A stretch of DNA of 64,000 nt. It comes from Norana najaformis. Lineage: Eukaryota; Annelida; Clitellata; Crassiclitellata; Hormogastridae. The stretch is taken from assembly GCA_964023275.1 (NCBI GenBank), contig OZ029915.1, forward strand, positions 14,018,712-14,082,711, written 5' to 3'. Below, in pieces: positions 1 through 12,420 of the stretch. A program made the translations under genes and the position numbers. The notes below the pieces were generated by a model that saw only the letters and a list, made by a program, of their open reading frames with translations, searched no databases and was not told the origin of the DNA. Position 1 is the first letter of the stretch. Each line of letters starts with the position of its first letter.

Positions 1-111
1 AAGTATTGCATACACGCATAAATTCATTTATGCCTAACTCTCCTTGTCAAACATTTTCAACCTGCCTTAAAACGCAAATGTCTAGACAAGTTAGATACAT
101 AGCTACAAGTG

Positions 112-312
112 CATCGCTTCTGACAGGTGGACCTACTGGAAAGGCGCTACTCTATTCGACAGCGCGCTGGGTCCGTAATCCAAAGATTGCGGGTTCGAGT
201 CTGCGTGTAACGACCTGAACAAATTACTCGCGCACAATTTTCTCGCCCTTCTAATTCGGATTTACACCATTGCGCTCATAATAAGTGCAATAAATAAATA
301 AATAAATAAAAA
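112..312 (+). mobile_element. tRNA-derived SINE with AATA tail
   Basis: A box-B-like Pol III promoter element (GGTTCGAGTC at 192-201) sits in a tRNA-like head, followed by an unrelated body and an (AATA)n tail at about 289-312. This head-body-tail layout is that of a tRNA-derived SINE. The last 35 or so bases before the tail (ATTGCGC...AAGTGC) resemble the 3' end of the LINE at 26640-27115, so that LINE family may have mobilised it. The 5' limit is uncertain. Confidence 0.55.
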
Positions 313-339
313 TGAAATATTCAGTTTTTATACGCAGCT

Positions 340-480
340 GATACATACATGCATGCATACACATACATGTAGGCCCATCGTACATAAACTCACACACATG
401 CACACAAATACATACATACATGAATATATACATGCATACGTGCACACGTACATACATAGTTATATGCATACGCACTTGAA
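340..480. repeat. imperfect CATA/CATG simple repeat
   Basis: Runs of catacatgcatg-type tetranucleotides. Open frames on both strands here only reflect the low complexity. From 480 to 785 I see nothing recognisable. Confidence 0.7.
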
Positions 481-785
481 AAAGAAGCTTCACCTCATAG
501 TTGTTGTAGGAAAAGTGCATCGGGTAAAGAAAATACTCATCATATGCAGCATCCCAGTCGCCTATTTCAATTCGTTGCAGAAATTTCACCTCAAATATCC
601 TGCTATTTGTGCATGCTACTGTCAGATTCTTACTTGCCTGTATGTCAGAATGAGTGGAATGGGTGCGCAGTATAACCGCACTGCGCTTGGGACGTATACA
701 TGGATACTTGAGCATGCGACAGTTGAACATGTGACATGTAGTGTAATGTAAATCTCGAAAATTTCTCACCCCCCACATAAAAGCT

Positions 786-1690
786 GCGTTAGAGAGACCA
801 GCATATTCACCGGCGCGATATCGAGTCCGCGAGGGCCACAGGTTCTTTGGTCAGTTTTCGGTGCTGGGTCAGGATCCGAGGGTCAGGCCGGACAAGAAAG
901 CGTGTTGCTGAGGAGGAAAGCGTGTTGCTGATGGCAGCGATGGTCTAGGATCGAGTTCGGGTTAGGATAGTTTTAAAGTTCGGCTTTCACTCTGCGATGG
1001 AACTCTTTAAGGGAGAGGGCAGGCGCAGGAGAGCTCAAATTTACAGGTAAAAAAGGAGGATTGTCGAACTGACGGAGGTTTTTTGGCAGTTCTTTCCAAA
1101 GAGCTGGGGCCCAGCATATAGTATGGAGCGATTTCAGAGATTGAGGCAGGAGGAGATTGGAAGCCGAGAAAGAGAAAGGTATGACGAATAAGGAATAGAA
1201 CTGGGCGGTTTTGTAGAGAGTAGCTTGGGAATCTGAGAAGACCGAAAAGTTTGAAGGGCGTAGTAGAAAAGAGATATAGTTTGAAGTGAATGCGCTGAGG
1301 ATGCGCTGATACGCACCCTGCCACTATAAACATTTGAGAACTGGGGTTTGTGACTTTTATAGTCAAGAGCGTTCGGGATTTTTGAAGACGTTTCATTTAA
1401 TATAAGTCAATATCATAGAAAAGGGAGTTGCAGTAGTCGAGTATTGAGTGAACAATTGTGTTGAATGTTGTAAAGGCAATTCAATAATCAAGTATGGAAC
1501 GAAGTCAGTGGAGGCGAAGGACGAGCATTAGCAGGTGCGAAATGACTGAGTGATGTGTTCAAACATGGTAAGGATTTATCGAAGATGATTCCAAAACTAC
1601 GGAGTGGTAGGACAGCTGAACCATAGATGTAAAACATTTTTATTTTTACCCTTAAACATCTCGTTTTTACGCTTTTTATTTGCGACAACC
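786..1690 (-). mobile_element. decayed CR1/L2-like LINE, 3' part
   Basis: Read on the - strand, broken frames give the C-terminal part of a non-LTR reverse transcriptase: a LDYCNSLF block near 1430, a following KRLQKSRTLL block, and an ALWKELPKNLRQF-like segment near 1100. The same order occurs in the other LINE copies here. The ending near 790 (accagcatattcac) matches the end of the LINE at 7440-10220, so both belong to one subfamily. Many stops and frameshifts: a dead, 5'-truncated copy. Confidence 0.7.
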
Positions 1691-2279
1691 TTTGTCAAGT
1701 TTTCTTATAGTCTACCTCACCCGACCAATATTCAGTCGCTTCCGCGAAATTCAAATGTTCTTAGATATTTTAAGTGATACGTTGTAGAGTCGTCCGCTGC
1801 CGGAGCTCTCCCGCGGGTCCCACTGAGGAGATACGAAGCTTCCTCTGATTCCCTTTGATTCACATTTGCCTGATTACACTGCAGTTGCTACTGAGGTTTC
1901 TTTCCATCATAAGCTTCTTTTCATTTACTCTTCATCGCCCTTGGTGCCCCTCCCCCTCTTGGGAAATGCTCAGTGTTTCGACCTTCAAAGCTGACATTCT
2001 TGCCTGCCCCTGTGGTCATACCCAGCACAGACAGTTTACGCGCTTAAAATCAACTCTATCTGAAATCTTGGTAAAAGCATTCCTATTAAATCTAAGAGAG
2101 TTGTAGCGCGCCCTTCCCAGTCCTGGCACATCTCAGACATAGCTGCTGCCATGAGGCACATCTAGTGGTGCAGATGGCATCGCTCCCATAATACTTTTCA
2201 TCTCCTCACGTTTATGCGCCCATGTTGCATTGTCTGCAAGCTTGTCTTAGCAGCCGCCTCTCTTGTCTTCTATCTGAAA

Positions 2280-3995
2280 GCTTATCCTCTTAAAGGTTAT
2301 TACAACAGGCAATGACCAAGATCTTACGCTTTTACGTTTCTTATCAGACAACATCTCGGCTCTCGAACTAAAGCCTTCTAGCTTTCCTTCCTCCACTGGG
2401 CCCATCATACTCTAAATTTTCTCCACCGGTTCTTATCTTACTCCAAGCAACAACTCTGGTTGAGTTCTGTAATTCTATTTTCTCATATCTTGATAAGTAA
2501 TGTTCTTTGGACCTCATTCATACTGCTCTTCTAGAAAATTGCTTAGACGTCTTTGGCCCCATTATTACATCCACCGTCAACCTATGTGCTGCTGAAAACT
2601 GCTTCCTCGCCAATTTTGCGCATGGCACAGTTTCAACTCTTTGTAAAAAGCCACCTCTCTCCTCATGACTAGTAAACTGTCGTCCCGTCTCTACTCTCGA
2701 CTTCATTTTCAAATTATGAAAACGTAGTTGAGCGGTCACCTGTCGTCCCACAACCTGTACTTCCCTTTCCAATCTGGCTACCGCAAACACGATTCCACTC
2801 AAACTGCACTACCCACCATTCACAACCAGCTCCATGGCCAAAGGAAAAGTAACTGCTGTCACTCTCCTTGACCTGTACCTGCCGCTGTCGATATCGTTGA
2901 TATCGATATAGTTCTTCACCGCCTCGAACACTATTTCCGCTCTTAATTGATTCGCATCTCACCTGCACTCTCGCACTCATTAAGTTCGTATCAATTAACT
3001 ACCTTCAACGCCAATTGTATTGAACTGCTGTGTTCACGTAGGTATGTACAGCGGTCGCTCCTATTTACATTGTGTTCTACTCCATTTGCTTTACTGCTTA
3101 CTCGGAGTTCTCTAAGCTGCCATTTTATGCTGACGATACCGAGCTGTTCCTTTCATTTGAAAGTTCCTAGTGTAGTTCAGCTGTCTAAACACTTGCCTCT
3201 GTATCTGAAGATGTTCAGCTTTGGATGGCTAGTAGTAAACCTCTTCTGAATCCTGTTAAGATAGAATCCTTTTTCCTAGGCACAAGTCGTCACCATATTA
3301 AGTGTGCAAAGCATGTACATTTGCATTTATTTTAGGCATATACCTAACATTTGACTCCGTCGTGTCTTTTTCTGACTACGTTTGGGTAAAATGCAAAAAA
3401 AGTTCACTTTCACATATGTGATTCTCGTAGAATCAGATTTCACATGCCTCAAACTGTCGTGTTTTTACCGACAAGGGCCATGGCTTCTAGCTGACTCGAC
3501 TAATGTAACTCACTTCTCATTGGTTTCACTAAGGAAGATCTTTACAAACTACAAATGGTTACACTAGCTGCCTGTCGATCAAAGAATTCAGTCTAAAAAT
3601 CTGGCATAGAGTTTACAAGGTATTAAATTTAATCAGACGACCGAACTCTGCTCGTTGCTGACCAACAGATACCGACAATTACTGGCCTCGATCAACGAAA
3701 ACTTTGACTCTTTGTATTGCACGAGAACAGCGCTGGGCTCTCATCGAGCGCTCTCGGAGGCTGGTCCAAATTCATTGACCAGTTGTAGGCGTTCGGTCAG
3801 TTTTGTAATGTCATTGAGGTCTAAACTTAAAGACTCATTTCGTCTTCTTGTTTATCCACCGTAGCCTGCCTTCTGGTTTCCACGACTCATCAAATTTAAA
3901 CCATGCTTCACCAACGGATTGAGATTTTCACTACGGTTTCACTTTACGCGACCACCGATTTTTATGTAATATGATAGCGACGCTGTAGAAGTGAT
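2280..3995 (+). mobile_element. decayed CR1/L2-like LINE, RT and 3' end
   Basis: Three-frame reading recovers reverse transcriptase blocks in order: KPPLSS...NCRPVSTLDF near 2645-2700, QSGYRKHDSTQTAL near 2770, a readable YADD catalytic box at 3126-3137, LNPVKIE near 3245, and a SLRSKLKDSF C-terminal block near 3815. It ends in a GATTA-type tail at about 3990. Stops and frameshifts are frequent, so it is not functional. Sequence from 1700 to 2280 is unassigned. Confidence 0.7.
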
Positions 3996-4075
3996 TAGAT
4001 TAGATTACATCAGATAAGATCAGCTGAGATCAGATCAAATCAGATCATATCAGACTGGATTAGAGTAGATTTGAA
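3990..4075. repeat. GATTA/GATCA tail repeat
   Basis: Imperfect 5-10 base repeats (gattagattagatta, agatcagatcaaatcagatca) directly follow the LINE 3' end, as expected for the microsatellite tail of this LINE type. Confidence 0.65.
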
Positions 4076-5650
4076 AGTTGAAAAACTGGGCGCTTCGTGC
4101 CCTGTAAATCGCCAGCCCGCGATGCTATTGTGATTTGCCTGCTAAATTGCACTTTGACTGGCCAAAATTTCAAAAAGCCCGAGGAAACTGTTGATCGTCG
4201 TAAGGGCCGATGAAGTGGATCGACTCCTCTCTAAGAAAACCGAATGACGTATGCAGCTGAATTGGACGAAGTTGTCGGACTAGTCAAATGGCTTCAGAGA
4301 AGTACAGAACAATCCGTCGTCGGGTTCCTGGACTTGCCTGTCAAGCACTGAGAAGGGAGCTGTGGGTCAGCCATTAAGCCTACTCTTTGCGCCCTGTAAT
4401 TTCAAATCCTGGATGCGCCATCTGAATTGTAGCTCCAGTTTAGAGTAGAGTCCTGAGGTTCGTCGATGCGAATGGTTATGACCAATCAGCATCGGTAGGT
4501 TGGTTGATCGATGGTGACGTGGCAGTGGGCGCAAAACAGAGGGAGGGAGGGCGGGAGGGAGGGAAGAAGAAGAGGAAGAAGAAGAGGAGGAAGGAAGGAA
4601 GAAAAGCGCTCTTCTGACGATAAATAGACTGGCGAAACAACAGAGGCTTCGCTCCGATTGCTTCTCATAACGACGGCGACAAAGATACTTATCGCGTCGA
4701 ACAAAAAGCTGCCGCCGCCGCCGGCGTTCGCCGTCTCGATGGAACAGTTAGCGACATTCATGCAGTCTGCCTGCGTGTCTGCCCTATTGTCTGTCTGCCT
4801 ACCTCACTGACTGACTCACTGACACTCACTGACTGACTCCATCGCTGGTTTGCTCACTCGCTCGCTCGCTCACTCAGTCTGCGCCCATTCTCTCCTGTCC
4901 ATACACGTACACATCTGCCATGTCAATACACGTCGACTTGACGAAATTCGACTTTCTGACTTGTTGGCGATGTTAACTCAACCGTAAACTATATATACAT
5001 ACATACATATAAGTAATAATACATATATATATATATATAAGTAAAGTAAAGCGATAAATGTGGCATTTTTCGGCTCGCGCAGAGACGCAGATATCTAGCG
5101 GCGTTGTAATAACACGACGTTGATAGGTCGGCCTAGGCTTATGAAAAAGCCTGTCTGGTTCCTTGTCTGTCTGTCTGTCTCTCTGTCTATGTGTCTATCT
5201 GTATGGCTGCCTGGTTAGTTTGTCTGCGTTCGATGTCTTGTGGTCTTCGCCGTGAAGGTGGGAGTCATTTAATTCCAGCATAAGTTTGGGTTTGCATTAG
5301 CCTTCGGATGAAATGAACGGATACACGAGCGTACGAACAAACGGGCGACAGGAAAACGCATGAGGATAAAGAGGAGGAGGAGGAGGATCATGATAAATAT
5401 TCATGAAAACGGCCATGTCCTCTGGTGCTGCGTGTTTCGATGATTTATCTGAAAGACCTGTTCCGGGTGAATTGCTGCGATGACAGACCGAAAGACAGAC
5501 AGACAGGCAGGCGGACAGGCAGACAGACAGAAAGACAGGCAGAAAGAAAGACAGACAGACAGACAAGCAGGCAGACAGACAGACAGACAGACTGACTTAC
5601 AGACAGAGAATGAGTGATACAGAGACATAACGGTCAGTCGATCGGAGAGA
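4076..5650. other. low-complexity stretch without a gene
   Basis: Holds a purine tract (about 4540-4610), TGACTGACTCAC repeats (4805-4880), AT runs (4985-5043), CTGT repeats (5163-5190) and a long CAGA-type repeat (5485-5600). Open frames rich in CLSVCLSV or LPPLLLPL are translations of these repeats. From 4080 to 4540 I see nothing. Confidence 0.65.
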
Positions 5651-6057
5651 TCAATCGATTCTTGGCTGGTGAACTGGACTTGCTTTAGTTGCGTCTCATC
5701 GATGCACCTTTCTAACCTGCAGAGGGTATCGACGGACGCGATTGAACTCTGCATTTGATTGACATAATAAAAGCATTTGGATCGACAGTACAAGCAACAG
5801 GTGGTCGGGAGGCATTTGTACTTCCTGACCATCGCATCGTAGTCCCATCAATTCACATGCATCGCCACAGCTCAACAGAGTGCAAGCGATACACTCGCTC
5901 TGTCTCCCTCTACAACAGTCCATCAGTCATGGACGTTCTTAGTGGCGCGCTCTGTCTGCCGTTGCACGTGCTCCATGCAGCGGCCCCCGGGCGCCGTGCG
6001 GGGTTCGTCTGGGGAGGCGTCAGCGGTGGAGGACGGAGGGTGCGGGTGGCGTCGGTG
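5651..6057 (+). promoter_or_regulatory. probable 5' flank or 5' UTR of Wnt7
   Basis: The 130 bases before the chosen Wnt7 start are markedly GC-rich compared with the surroundings. No TATA box is evident. An in-frame upstream ATG at 5929 would add 43 residues that do not look like a signal peptide. Alternatively this stretch is the end of an intron (see the first exon). The role is inferred from position. Confidence 0.3.
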
Positions 6058-6319
6058 ATGATCGTCTACCTGCATCTGTTCTTGCTGTTTCACAGGGCGT
6101 TCTCGTCGGTCGTTGCTCTTGGCGCAAGTATCATCTGCAGCAAGATTCCTGGCCTGGCTCCCAAGCAGCGAACGATCTGCCAGAGTCACCCGGATGCTAT
6201 GGTGGCCGTCGGAGAGGGAGCCAAGGTAGGATTCAGTGAATGTCGACATCAGTTCAGCAAGACCCGGTGGAATTGCACTTTAGTTAATGATTCGCCGCTC
6301 GGACACGTCTATGTTCTAG
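6058..6319 (+). CDS. Wnt7: Wnt7 ligand, exon with secretion signal and N-terminal Wnt domain
   Basis: Start of a secreted, lipid-modified Wnt ligand that signals through Frizzled/LRP receptors. The exon encodes [13 protein letters not shown] followed by [19 protein letters not shown], both close to vertebrate WNT7A/B and more specific than generic Wnt. Four conserved cysteines and an N-C-T glycosylation site (WNCT) follow. ATG 6058 gives a short hydrophobic signal ([10 protein letters not shown]) and a 339-residue protein, near the usual 349. Exon end: CTAG|GTAACT, phase 1. Caution: a good acceptor (TTGCTGTTTCACAG) ends at 6095, so the exon may start at 6096 with the signal peptide on an unseen upstream exon. 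An in-frame ATG at 5929 is a third option. Confidence 0.9.
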
Positions 6320-6629
6320 GTAACTCCTACTAATCATACTCCTTCTGCAACTGTTATTAAGATTTATGCTTTGATTCGATTTCTGTTGCTTCTGTAGCGC
6401 CATTATTCAGCTGATCATCGAAGTTGATTCATTATTCGACATAACGACGCTTCCACGCTTCCAATGGCTGCATGCTTTGAACCCTAAGTGGTTTTATCCC
6501 TAGCATAAGGCTTCAGAGCCTCATATTCCCCTCAGCCCGAATTCTTTCTTTTAGACCTAAGTAATAACCTCACAAGTGTGGTTCTGTTGTCTGTTCAATT
6601 GCTGATCGTGCTAAATGCATGAACACGCG

Positions 6630-7310
6630 TTTTAGCCATAACATTTAGGCACCGTTCCAACATGTCATTTTCTGGCCATATTTGGGCCAAATGCAAATAA
6701 GTTTACTTTCACATGCGGGGTAATCGTAGAATCAGATCTCGCGTGCCTCTACGTGTATGGCGTTTGCAGAAGCTGCAAATGCATGAGTCAAAATTCTCTG
6801 GCTACAGCCATACCAAACACCTCTAAATATCCTTACACCCATATTGCATTCAATACACTTGCTGCCCATCGACTATAGAATCCACTCTAATAGCTCACAA
6901 GGTGTTACATTTAAATCAGACGACCCAACACTGTTCAGTGCTTACCAACAAATCCAGCACGATTATTGCACTCAACCAACGAACACTTTGACTGCTGATG
7001 TGTCACGTACCCGGAATGTGTTGGGCATTCGGGAGTGCTCGGTGTTTCATCAAATTTTGGAATTCACTGTAAATTTATAAGCGATCTATCAATCTTTTTT
7101 ACTGTCACTAGGGTCTATAGATAGGCATTGTCTACTTCAATTTGCTTACTCACCGTAGCCTGACTTCTGATTTCCTTTTCCCGATTAAATTTGGTCCGGG
7201 CTTCTCCAACAGATAACGGCTTTTGACCAGGATTTCAACTGAAACGACTATCGATTAATGTCTTCTGCATTACGACATCGGCGCAATAGAAATCATTAGA
7301 TTAGATTTTG
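6630..7310 (+). mobile_element. decayed CR1/L2-like LINE, 3' part
   Basis: Nucleotide similarity to 3300-3995 (for example the caaataagtttactttcacat stretch), and a block IHLLPIDYRIHS near 6850 matching the LHWLPxxxRI motif of these reverse transcriptases. Ends in a gattagatta tail near 7300. It lies in Wnt7 intron 1, same strand as the gene. Confidence 0.65.
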
Positions 7311-7439
7311 AAAAACCATTCGCATCGATGGGTTACCCTCGGTGGTTAGAGGCACACTTTTCCTATTGAAGCTTTTACCCAAACTGCAGATTAATGTAAA
7401 AAGCCTAACAGTTTAATCGTAATCGTAAGGTCGAGATTT

Positions 7440-10220
7440 ATACAAAAAAAGCTAAGTCGTGGAAACCAGCATATTCACAGGCGCTCAATCATAATAAAAT
7501 CGATAGGTAGGAAGGGTTCGGTTCCAGGTTAAGATCAATTACGGTGGATGGTGTTTGGAATTGGAGCGCAAGATAGATAGTGGGAAGAGAAAGAATCCTG
7601 ATAGGAATTGTAGAAGAGGATTTTTTCAGTTTTGAGTGAAATTTTGCAGAAATTGCAAGAGGTGAAGTGATGGTGAGTTCGTGCGATGGACCAGAAAATT
7701 GTCGTAATTCTGGTGTGAGTTTATTCTACAGGAAAAGGACAGCTATGGCTAAGGAGTGATTTCCAAATTTTAAGGATGAGGTGGCGGGAGGGTGGAGAAG
7801 TGTTAGAACTGAAGAGGAGCTGGTTGAGCAGAATGGTTGGAATGTAAATAATTGCTGAAGATAGAAGGGTTGGGAGGATTGAATTGTGTTGTAGTTAAGT
7901 GATATGTACTGTACTGGTTCAGGTATTTTAAGCTAGTGAAATGATTTGAGAACAGGAGTGATGTGGTGTTGCTTGGGAGTTTCGATGACAGCACGAGCAA
8001 GAGAGGATTCTGGATAGCTTGAAGGCGGTTTATTTGGAGGTGTCTATATTCACGAAAAGTGAATTGCAGTAGTCAAGTTTTGCTTGGACTATGGACGTGG
8101 CAAAGGTAGATTCAGTTTTGAAGTCAAGCACAGGGCGGATATTGTGAAGGTCACGGATATGCATGAAGCAAGAGCGGTAGAGAAGGGTGATATTATCAGA
8201 AAAGCTGAGGTTTTGGTCGAACATCACACCTAAGTTGTGGACAGAAGAATTATGCGTGAAGCAAGAAGAAGAACAAGAACAAGAGTACTCCAGAAGAATT
8301 AGTATTAAAGGTGTGAATAGAGGTAGAGTCCAAGCTGAGAGAGATAGAGGAATCTGGAATTTCCTTCAGCTGGTCATCTAGGCCTATAAGTATTAATTAG
8401 TGAACTGAGTGGGGTAGTGCAGAGGATAAACAAAAGGGGTCCTAGAACGGAGCATTGTGGAACTTCTCAAGTGCGAGGACATGATTGGGATGAAGCTTCC
8501 AATATTTTAAAGGGCGGGAGGAAAGATAGGACTCTGTCCAGAGAAAAACAGTGTCAGTAAAACCAGACCATGTTGAAAGTTTTTCGAGTAAGATATTGTC
8601 ATCATTGATGTCGGAGCCTGCTCAAATATCAAGGCGGCAGAGGCAAGAAACCTGTGGATAAGAGATGGCTAAAACAAACTTGTTGTGGAGTGAGCACGGT
8701 TTGGTTGAGTGGCGTTTAGTAAAAACAGAATGATGTGAGTCAAGGAGTGAATTGGATGCTAGAAGTCAGGTTAGAAACAGACCAATAGCTTGAGAGGATT
8801 TCCTTGTCAAGTGAGGATTTCTTGAGAAAAGGGGGTAACAACAGCGCGTTTAAAAGGAGGGGAAATTACCAGCAGACAAGGAGAGGTTAACTATTTTGGT
8901 GATGATTGGAACAAGAACCGATGCAGAGTCATTCAGTAAGAAGGTGAGTATAGGGTCAAGTTCTCACTGTTTGTTTAGAAGAGATTTCATCAGATGTAGT
9001 ATTTCAGTCTCTGAAGTGGGTTGAAAGAAAGATGGTGAGGATCAAAGTGGGGTGGGTGGTCATGAGTGGAAGAGGGAGCATTAGCAGGTGGATTATTGAT
9101 GGTTTAGGAAAGAAGAGATTGAAGAGAAAGACGGGAGGTACTAATTTTGTCCGAAAAGAAAGAACAGAACGTGTCGGCTATTGAAGAAGACGGAAGAGAA
9201 TTTGGAAGTAAACTGGATGAGTTCCGAAGGAGCAGTTGGTTTATGCTTTTCCAGATAAGGCGGGGCTAGAGGACCTGGAACGAACTAGTGAGGAGTAAAA
9301 TCTCTTTTTAGCTACGGCTAGGAGATAATGGTATTTATTTCTGGCACATTTAAAGGCAGAGAGAAGTTGAAGCGCGTTCAAGGCGTCGACGAAAAGATCT
9401 GACGGCCTGAAGATAGGAAATGTACCGTGGACTGTTAGAGTGAGGGGGATTTGGTAATAATTGGTGCATGTTTATCAAGAATCATGGAAAGAGTGGTGTT
9501 ATAGGAAGACAGAAGGTCATCAAGGGAAGAGGGTAGATATAAAACAAGGTCTTAGCAGAAGATATCTTGTATGAAGGCTTCAATGTTTATTGAACTAATG
9601 GGACGAAAAGAATGAAAGACAGGATCAGGACATGGAGTAGGTAGAATGTTAAGGCGTGCAAAGATGGGGTATTGATTGGATGGTGAATCAAAAGAGAAAG
9701 AATTGCTTATATCATGTGATAGACTAGAAAGTGATGATGTGATAATGAGGTCGAATATGTGGTTGTGAATGTGGGTGAGGAATTTTACATGCTGGACCAG
9801 TTTAAGTAATAATAATAAAGTAAGGAATTCTGAATCAAATGTGTCAGATGGATTATCGACATGTATATTAAAGTCGTCGGTAATCAGGAATTCATGAGGT
9901 GTAGTGGAAAGGAGGGTGGCGGATTCTTTCAAGAAGAAGGAGGACTTGAGTACGAGGATGAGGAGATGAGGATGGAAGGCGATATGCATTAACGATATTT
10001 GGATTCCTGTCAGGAACTTTAATTGTTATTGATGCGCATTCAAAAGAGTGAAAACAATAACCAGATGAGTCTAGAACGATGGCAGATTCCCGGGTGAGAA
10101 AGCAATGCCTCCACCAGTTCTGTTTGAAGACATTGATGATTTGCAAGGCCGATACTGTGAAGGTAGTAACCAGAAGGAATACAGTCTTGATATTGAGCAA
10201 GAGTTGTGTTTAAATTGAGA
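7440..10220 (-). mobile_element. decayed CR1/L2-like LINE, nearly full span
   Basis: On the - strand the order is: apurinic endonuclease (FECASITIKVPDRNP near 10020, DDFNIHVDNPSDTF near 9850, QHVKFLTHIHNHIFDLII near 9760), then an eroded reverse transcriptase, then FSDNITLLYRSCF and LDYCNSLF near 8060-8200, ending near 7440. About 2.8 kb, riddled with stops. It sits in Wnt7 intron 1, antisense to the gene, and is the longest relic of its subfamily here. Confidence 0.75.
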
Positions 10221-10960
10221 TAGGTAAATATGTCCGGCGGTGAGAGGAGAGGCTACATCTTTAATTTCTTGGGAGTGTGCAGGATGCAGAAATGAGCGAT
10301 TATGTAGCGTGCAAAATAAGAAGCAGAGTTAGAATGTGCGTTAACGGCAATTACAATTTACACTTATACGACCGGTTTACCTGCAATGAGGCTTGGAACG
10401 TACAGTAGTGGCGCTTAAATTATTCAGTGTTTTAGGCCATATGCGTCAATCGTTTTGTAGCACTCATTCGTCAACTGTGCAAATTGTTACAGTTATACGG
10501 CCTATACGTTTCTTCCATAAATATCTTGGCTGGTTACACAATTACGTCTAACGGCGTTGTATAAAATTATCATTTTAAATGTTCACCAATTATGCAGGCC
10601 TACGTGTTATTTTCTATACCCTAATAATGTAACCTAAATGCTCGTTCAAGCGTAATGTCTGCACACAGCAGTAACTAATGTGGCTTATAGAGCCATTGCC
10701 TGGCATTCAAGAACAGCAACTGCAGGCTGTACATAGGCTTACAGTAAATGCACTGCTTTATCATAGCCAAAGGAAAGTTATTGAAGGTTTCGATATTGTA
10801 TAGGCAGCCTTGTTTCAGTGACATCACAGCAATGGCAACTTGTCTTGTCTTGTCTTTAGCCATCTTCTATCCAAAGTTGGGCCGCACCATGAAACTTCCG
10901 TCTCCAGATGTTTCTGCCTTACCCTTGCGCTTTTTGAATTTCTACACTTCAACATTCAAT
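10221..10960. other. intron sequence, nothing recognised
   Basis: AT-rich Wnt7 intron 1 sequence. No long open frame, repeat array or retroelement motif stands out. Confidence 0.5.
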
Positions 10961-10971
10961 TTGCTTCATAG

Positions 10972-11254
10972 TTAAAACTCCTCTCTCGGGAATGGCCTGG
11001 AGGTGGACTCGTGCATAAAGAACTCGTCCATCAAGTGTATCGATGCAGTTTCCCTCACCAGTTCAAAGAATGCTGTAGTGCCCTCTCCCTCCGCCCCTGG
11101 GGCCGATCACTTGCTTTACAGGCGGCCGCTTGTCACTCTCCAGTTCGAACTGGATTACCGGCACCTGTCTCCTCAGGTGCTCCAACGTAGTCCATCGACA
11201 GAGGGTGTGTGACAGCCCTCCGCCCCGGATTACATACTCTGTCCCGATGACGAC
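10972..11254 (-). pseudogene. unrecognised coding-like relic, frameshifted
   Basis: A GC-rich island in AT-rich intron sequence. On the - strand two overlapping frames read as protein: one has VIGTEYVIRGGGLSHTLC then PVIQFELESDKRPPVKQVIG, the other continues with GTTAFFELVRETASIHLMDE and ends at a TAA at 10972-10974. One frame change joins them. Charged residues are balanced and low-complexity residues few, unlike random intron. I do not recognise the family. It could be a retrocopy or transposon remnant. Confidence 0.35.
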
Positions 11255-11309
11255 CAGTGATCAGGGTGCAATTCACTACTGCACCGATCGGTTGGCACTC
11301 GACCCGTCT

Positions 11310-12400
11310 CTATCAATATTTCCGCATTAAGTTACTCATTACCGCATGGTTCTGTACTTGGTCCTCTCTTGTTTACATTATACACCACTCCTCTAGGTAC
11401 AGTGTTAGACAATCATTCACTAGGATATCACTTCTATGCAGATGAACCAAAATCTACATTTCATTTGACAGTTTGTCTTGTCACTCATCTGTGCAGCTGT
11501 TGTCTGATGCCTTTGAGGAGGTTCAGTCTACGATGGCGGTTAATAAACTCCTCCTTAACCCATCAAAGACTGAATAACTACTACTGGGCACCCACAACAA
11601 CTTAAGAAGTTTGAATGGCTTAAATTCTTAATGGCTTAAATTCTTAAAGCTGGGGGACTCATTTGTTGAGTTGACTGATACTGCTCGTGACTTGGGCGTT
11701 GTTTTTGATTCTACTATTTCTCTCACAAACTATGTAAATGGTATTTGTAAATCATCATACATGCATATTCATGACATACGCAGAATTAGGCAATATGTCC
11801 TCATGTCTTCTAGAATATCTTTGGCAAAAGTACTGGTCTCCAGTCGCCTTGATTACTGTAACTCGCTTCTTGTTGGTATCACCAAGTCAGACATGCAGAA
11901 ACTCCAAAGAGTTCAAAACTCCTTGGCTATAGCCATAACAGATACTTCAAAATATGAGTATATAACTCCTATGCTTAAATCTCTGCACTTCCTTCCTTTT
12001 CAGCAAAGGATTTTTTCAAATTGGGACTTACAGTTTATAAACATTGAACTCTGAACAACCACAATACTGAAAATCAGTCCTTATTCCCCAGACTTGTCAT
12101 TATTCTGCAAGGTCATTCCTTGTACTAGAACTGTTCTGAGTAAACGGGCTTTCTCGGTAGATGGACCTAACTTTTGGAACTCCCTCCCTGTGTCTGCTTG
12201 TTCTGCTCAGTTGCTTCTGTCATTTCGTTCTCAACTTAAAACTAACGTTTTTCAAACAGTTTATCCACCTTAGGCTGCCTCTTTGTCTTAGTGGACTGAC
12301 CTTCTGGATATTGTCAGGACCTGATTGTGGCTTGGTTTTGGTGTGCCATCGGTTGATGCCTTGTGCATTAGACACCGGCGCAATAGAAGTTACTAATTAA
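11310..12400 (+). mobile_element. decayed CR1/L2-like LINE, RT and 3' end
   Basis: Reading across frames: PHGSVLGPLLFTLY near 11343, the catalytic box as FYADE (normally YADD) near 11430, then a clean block 11671-12054 with ARDLGVVFDSTISLTNYV, SSRLDYCNSLLVGI and LQRVQNSLA. The tail at 12380-12410 (aatagaagttactaattaataat) is typical of this group. 5'-truncated and inactive. Confidence 0.75.
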
Positions 12401-12420
12401 TAATAATTATTATTACCGTA

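Noticed and set aside
192-201. Functional tRNA gene at the window start
   Set aside because: Only a B-box-like element and partial head; the body and AATA tail indicate a SINE.
251-778. 175-codon - strand ORF near the left edge
   Set aside because: Much of it is the translation of CATA/CATG simple repeats; no family motif.
5297-5832. CLSVCLSV-rich ORFs on the - strand
   Set aside because: Translation of CAGA repeats.
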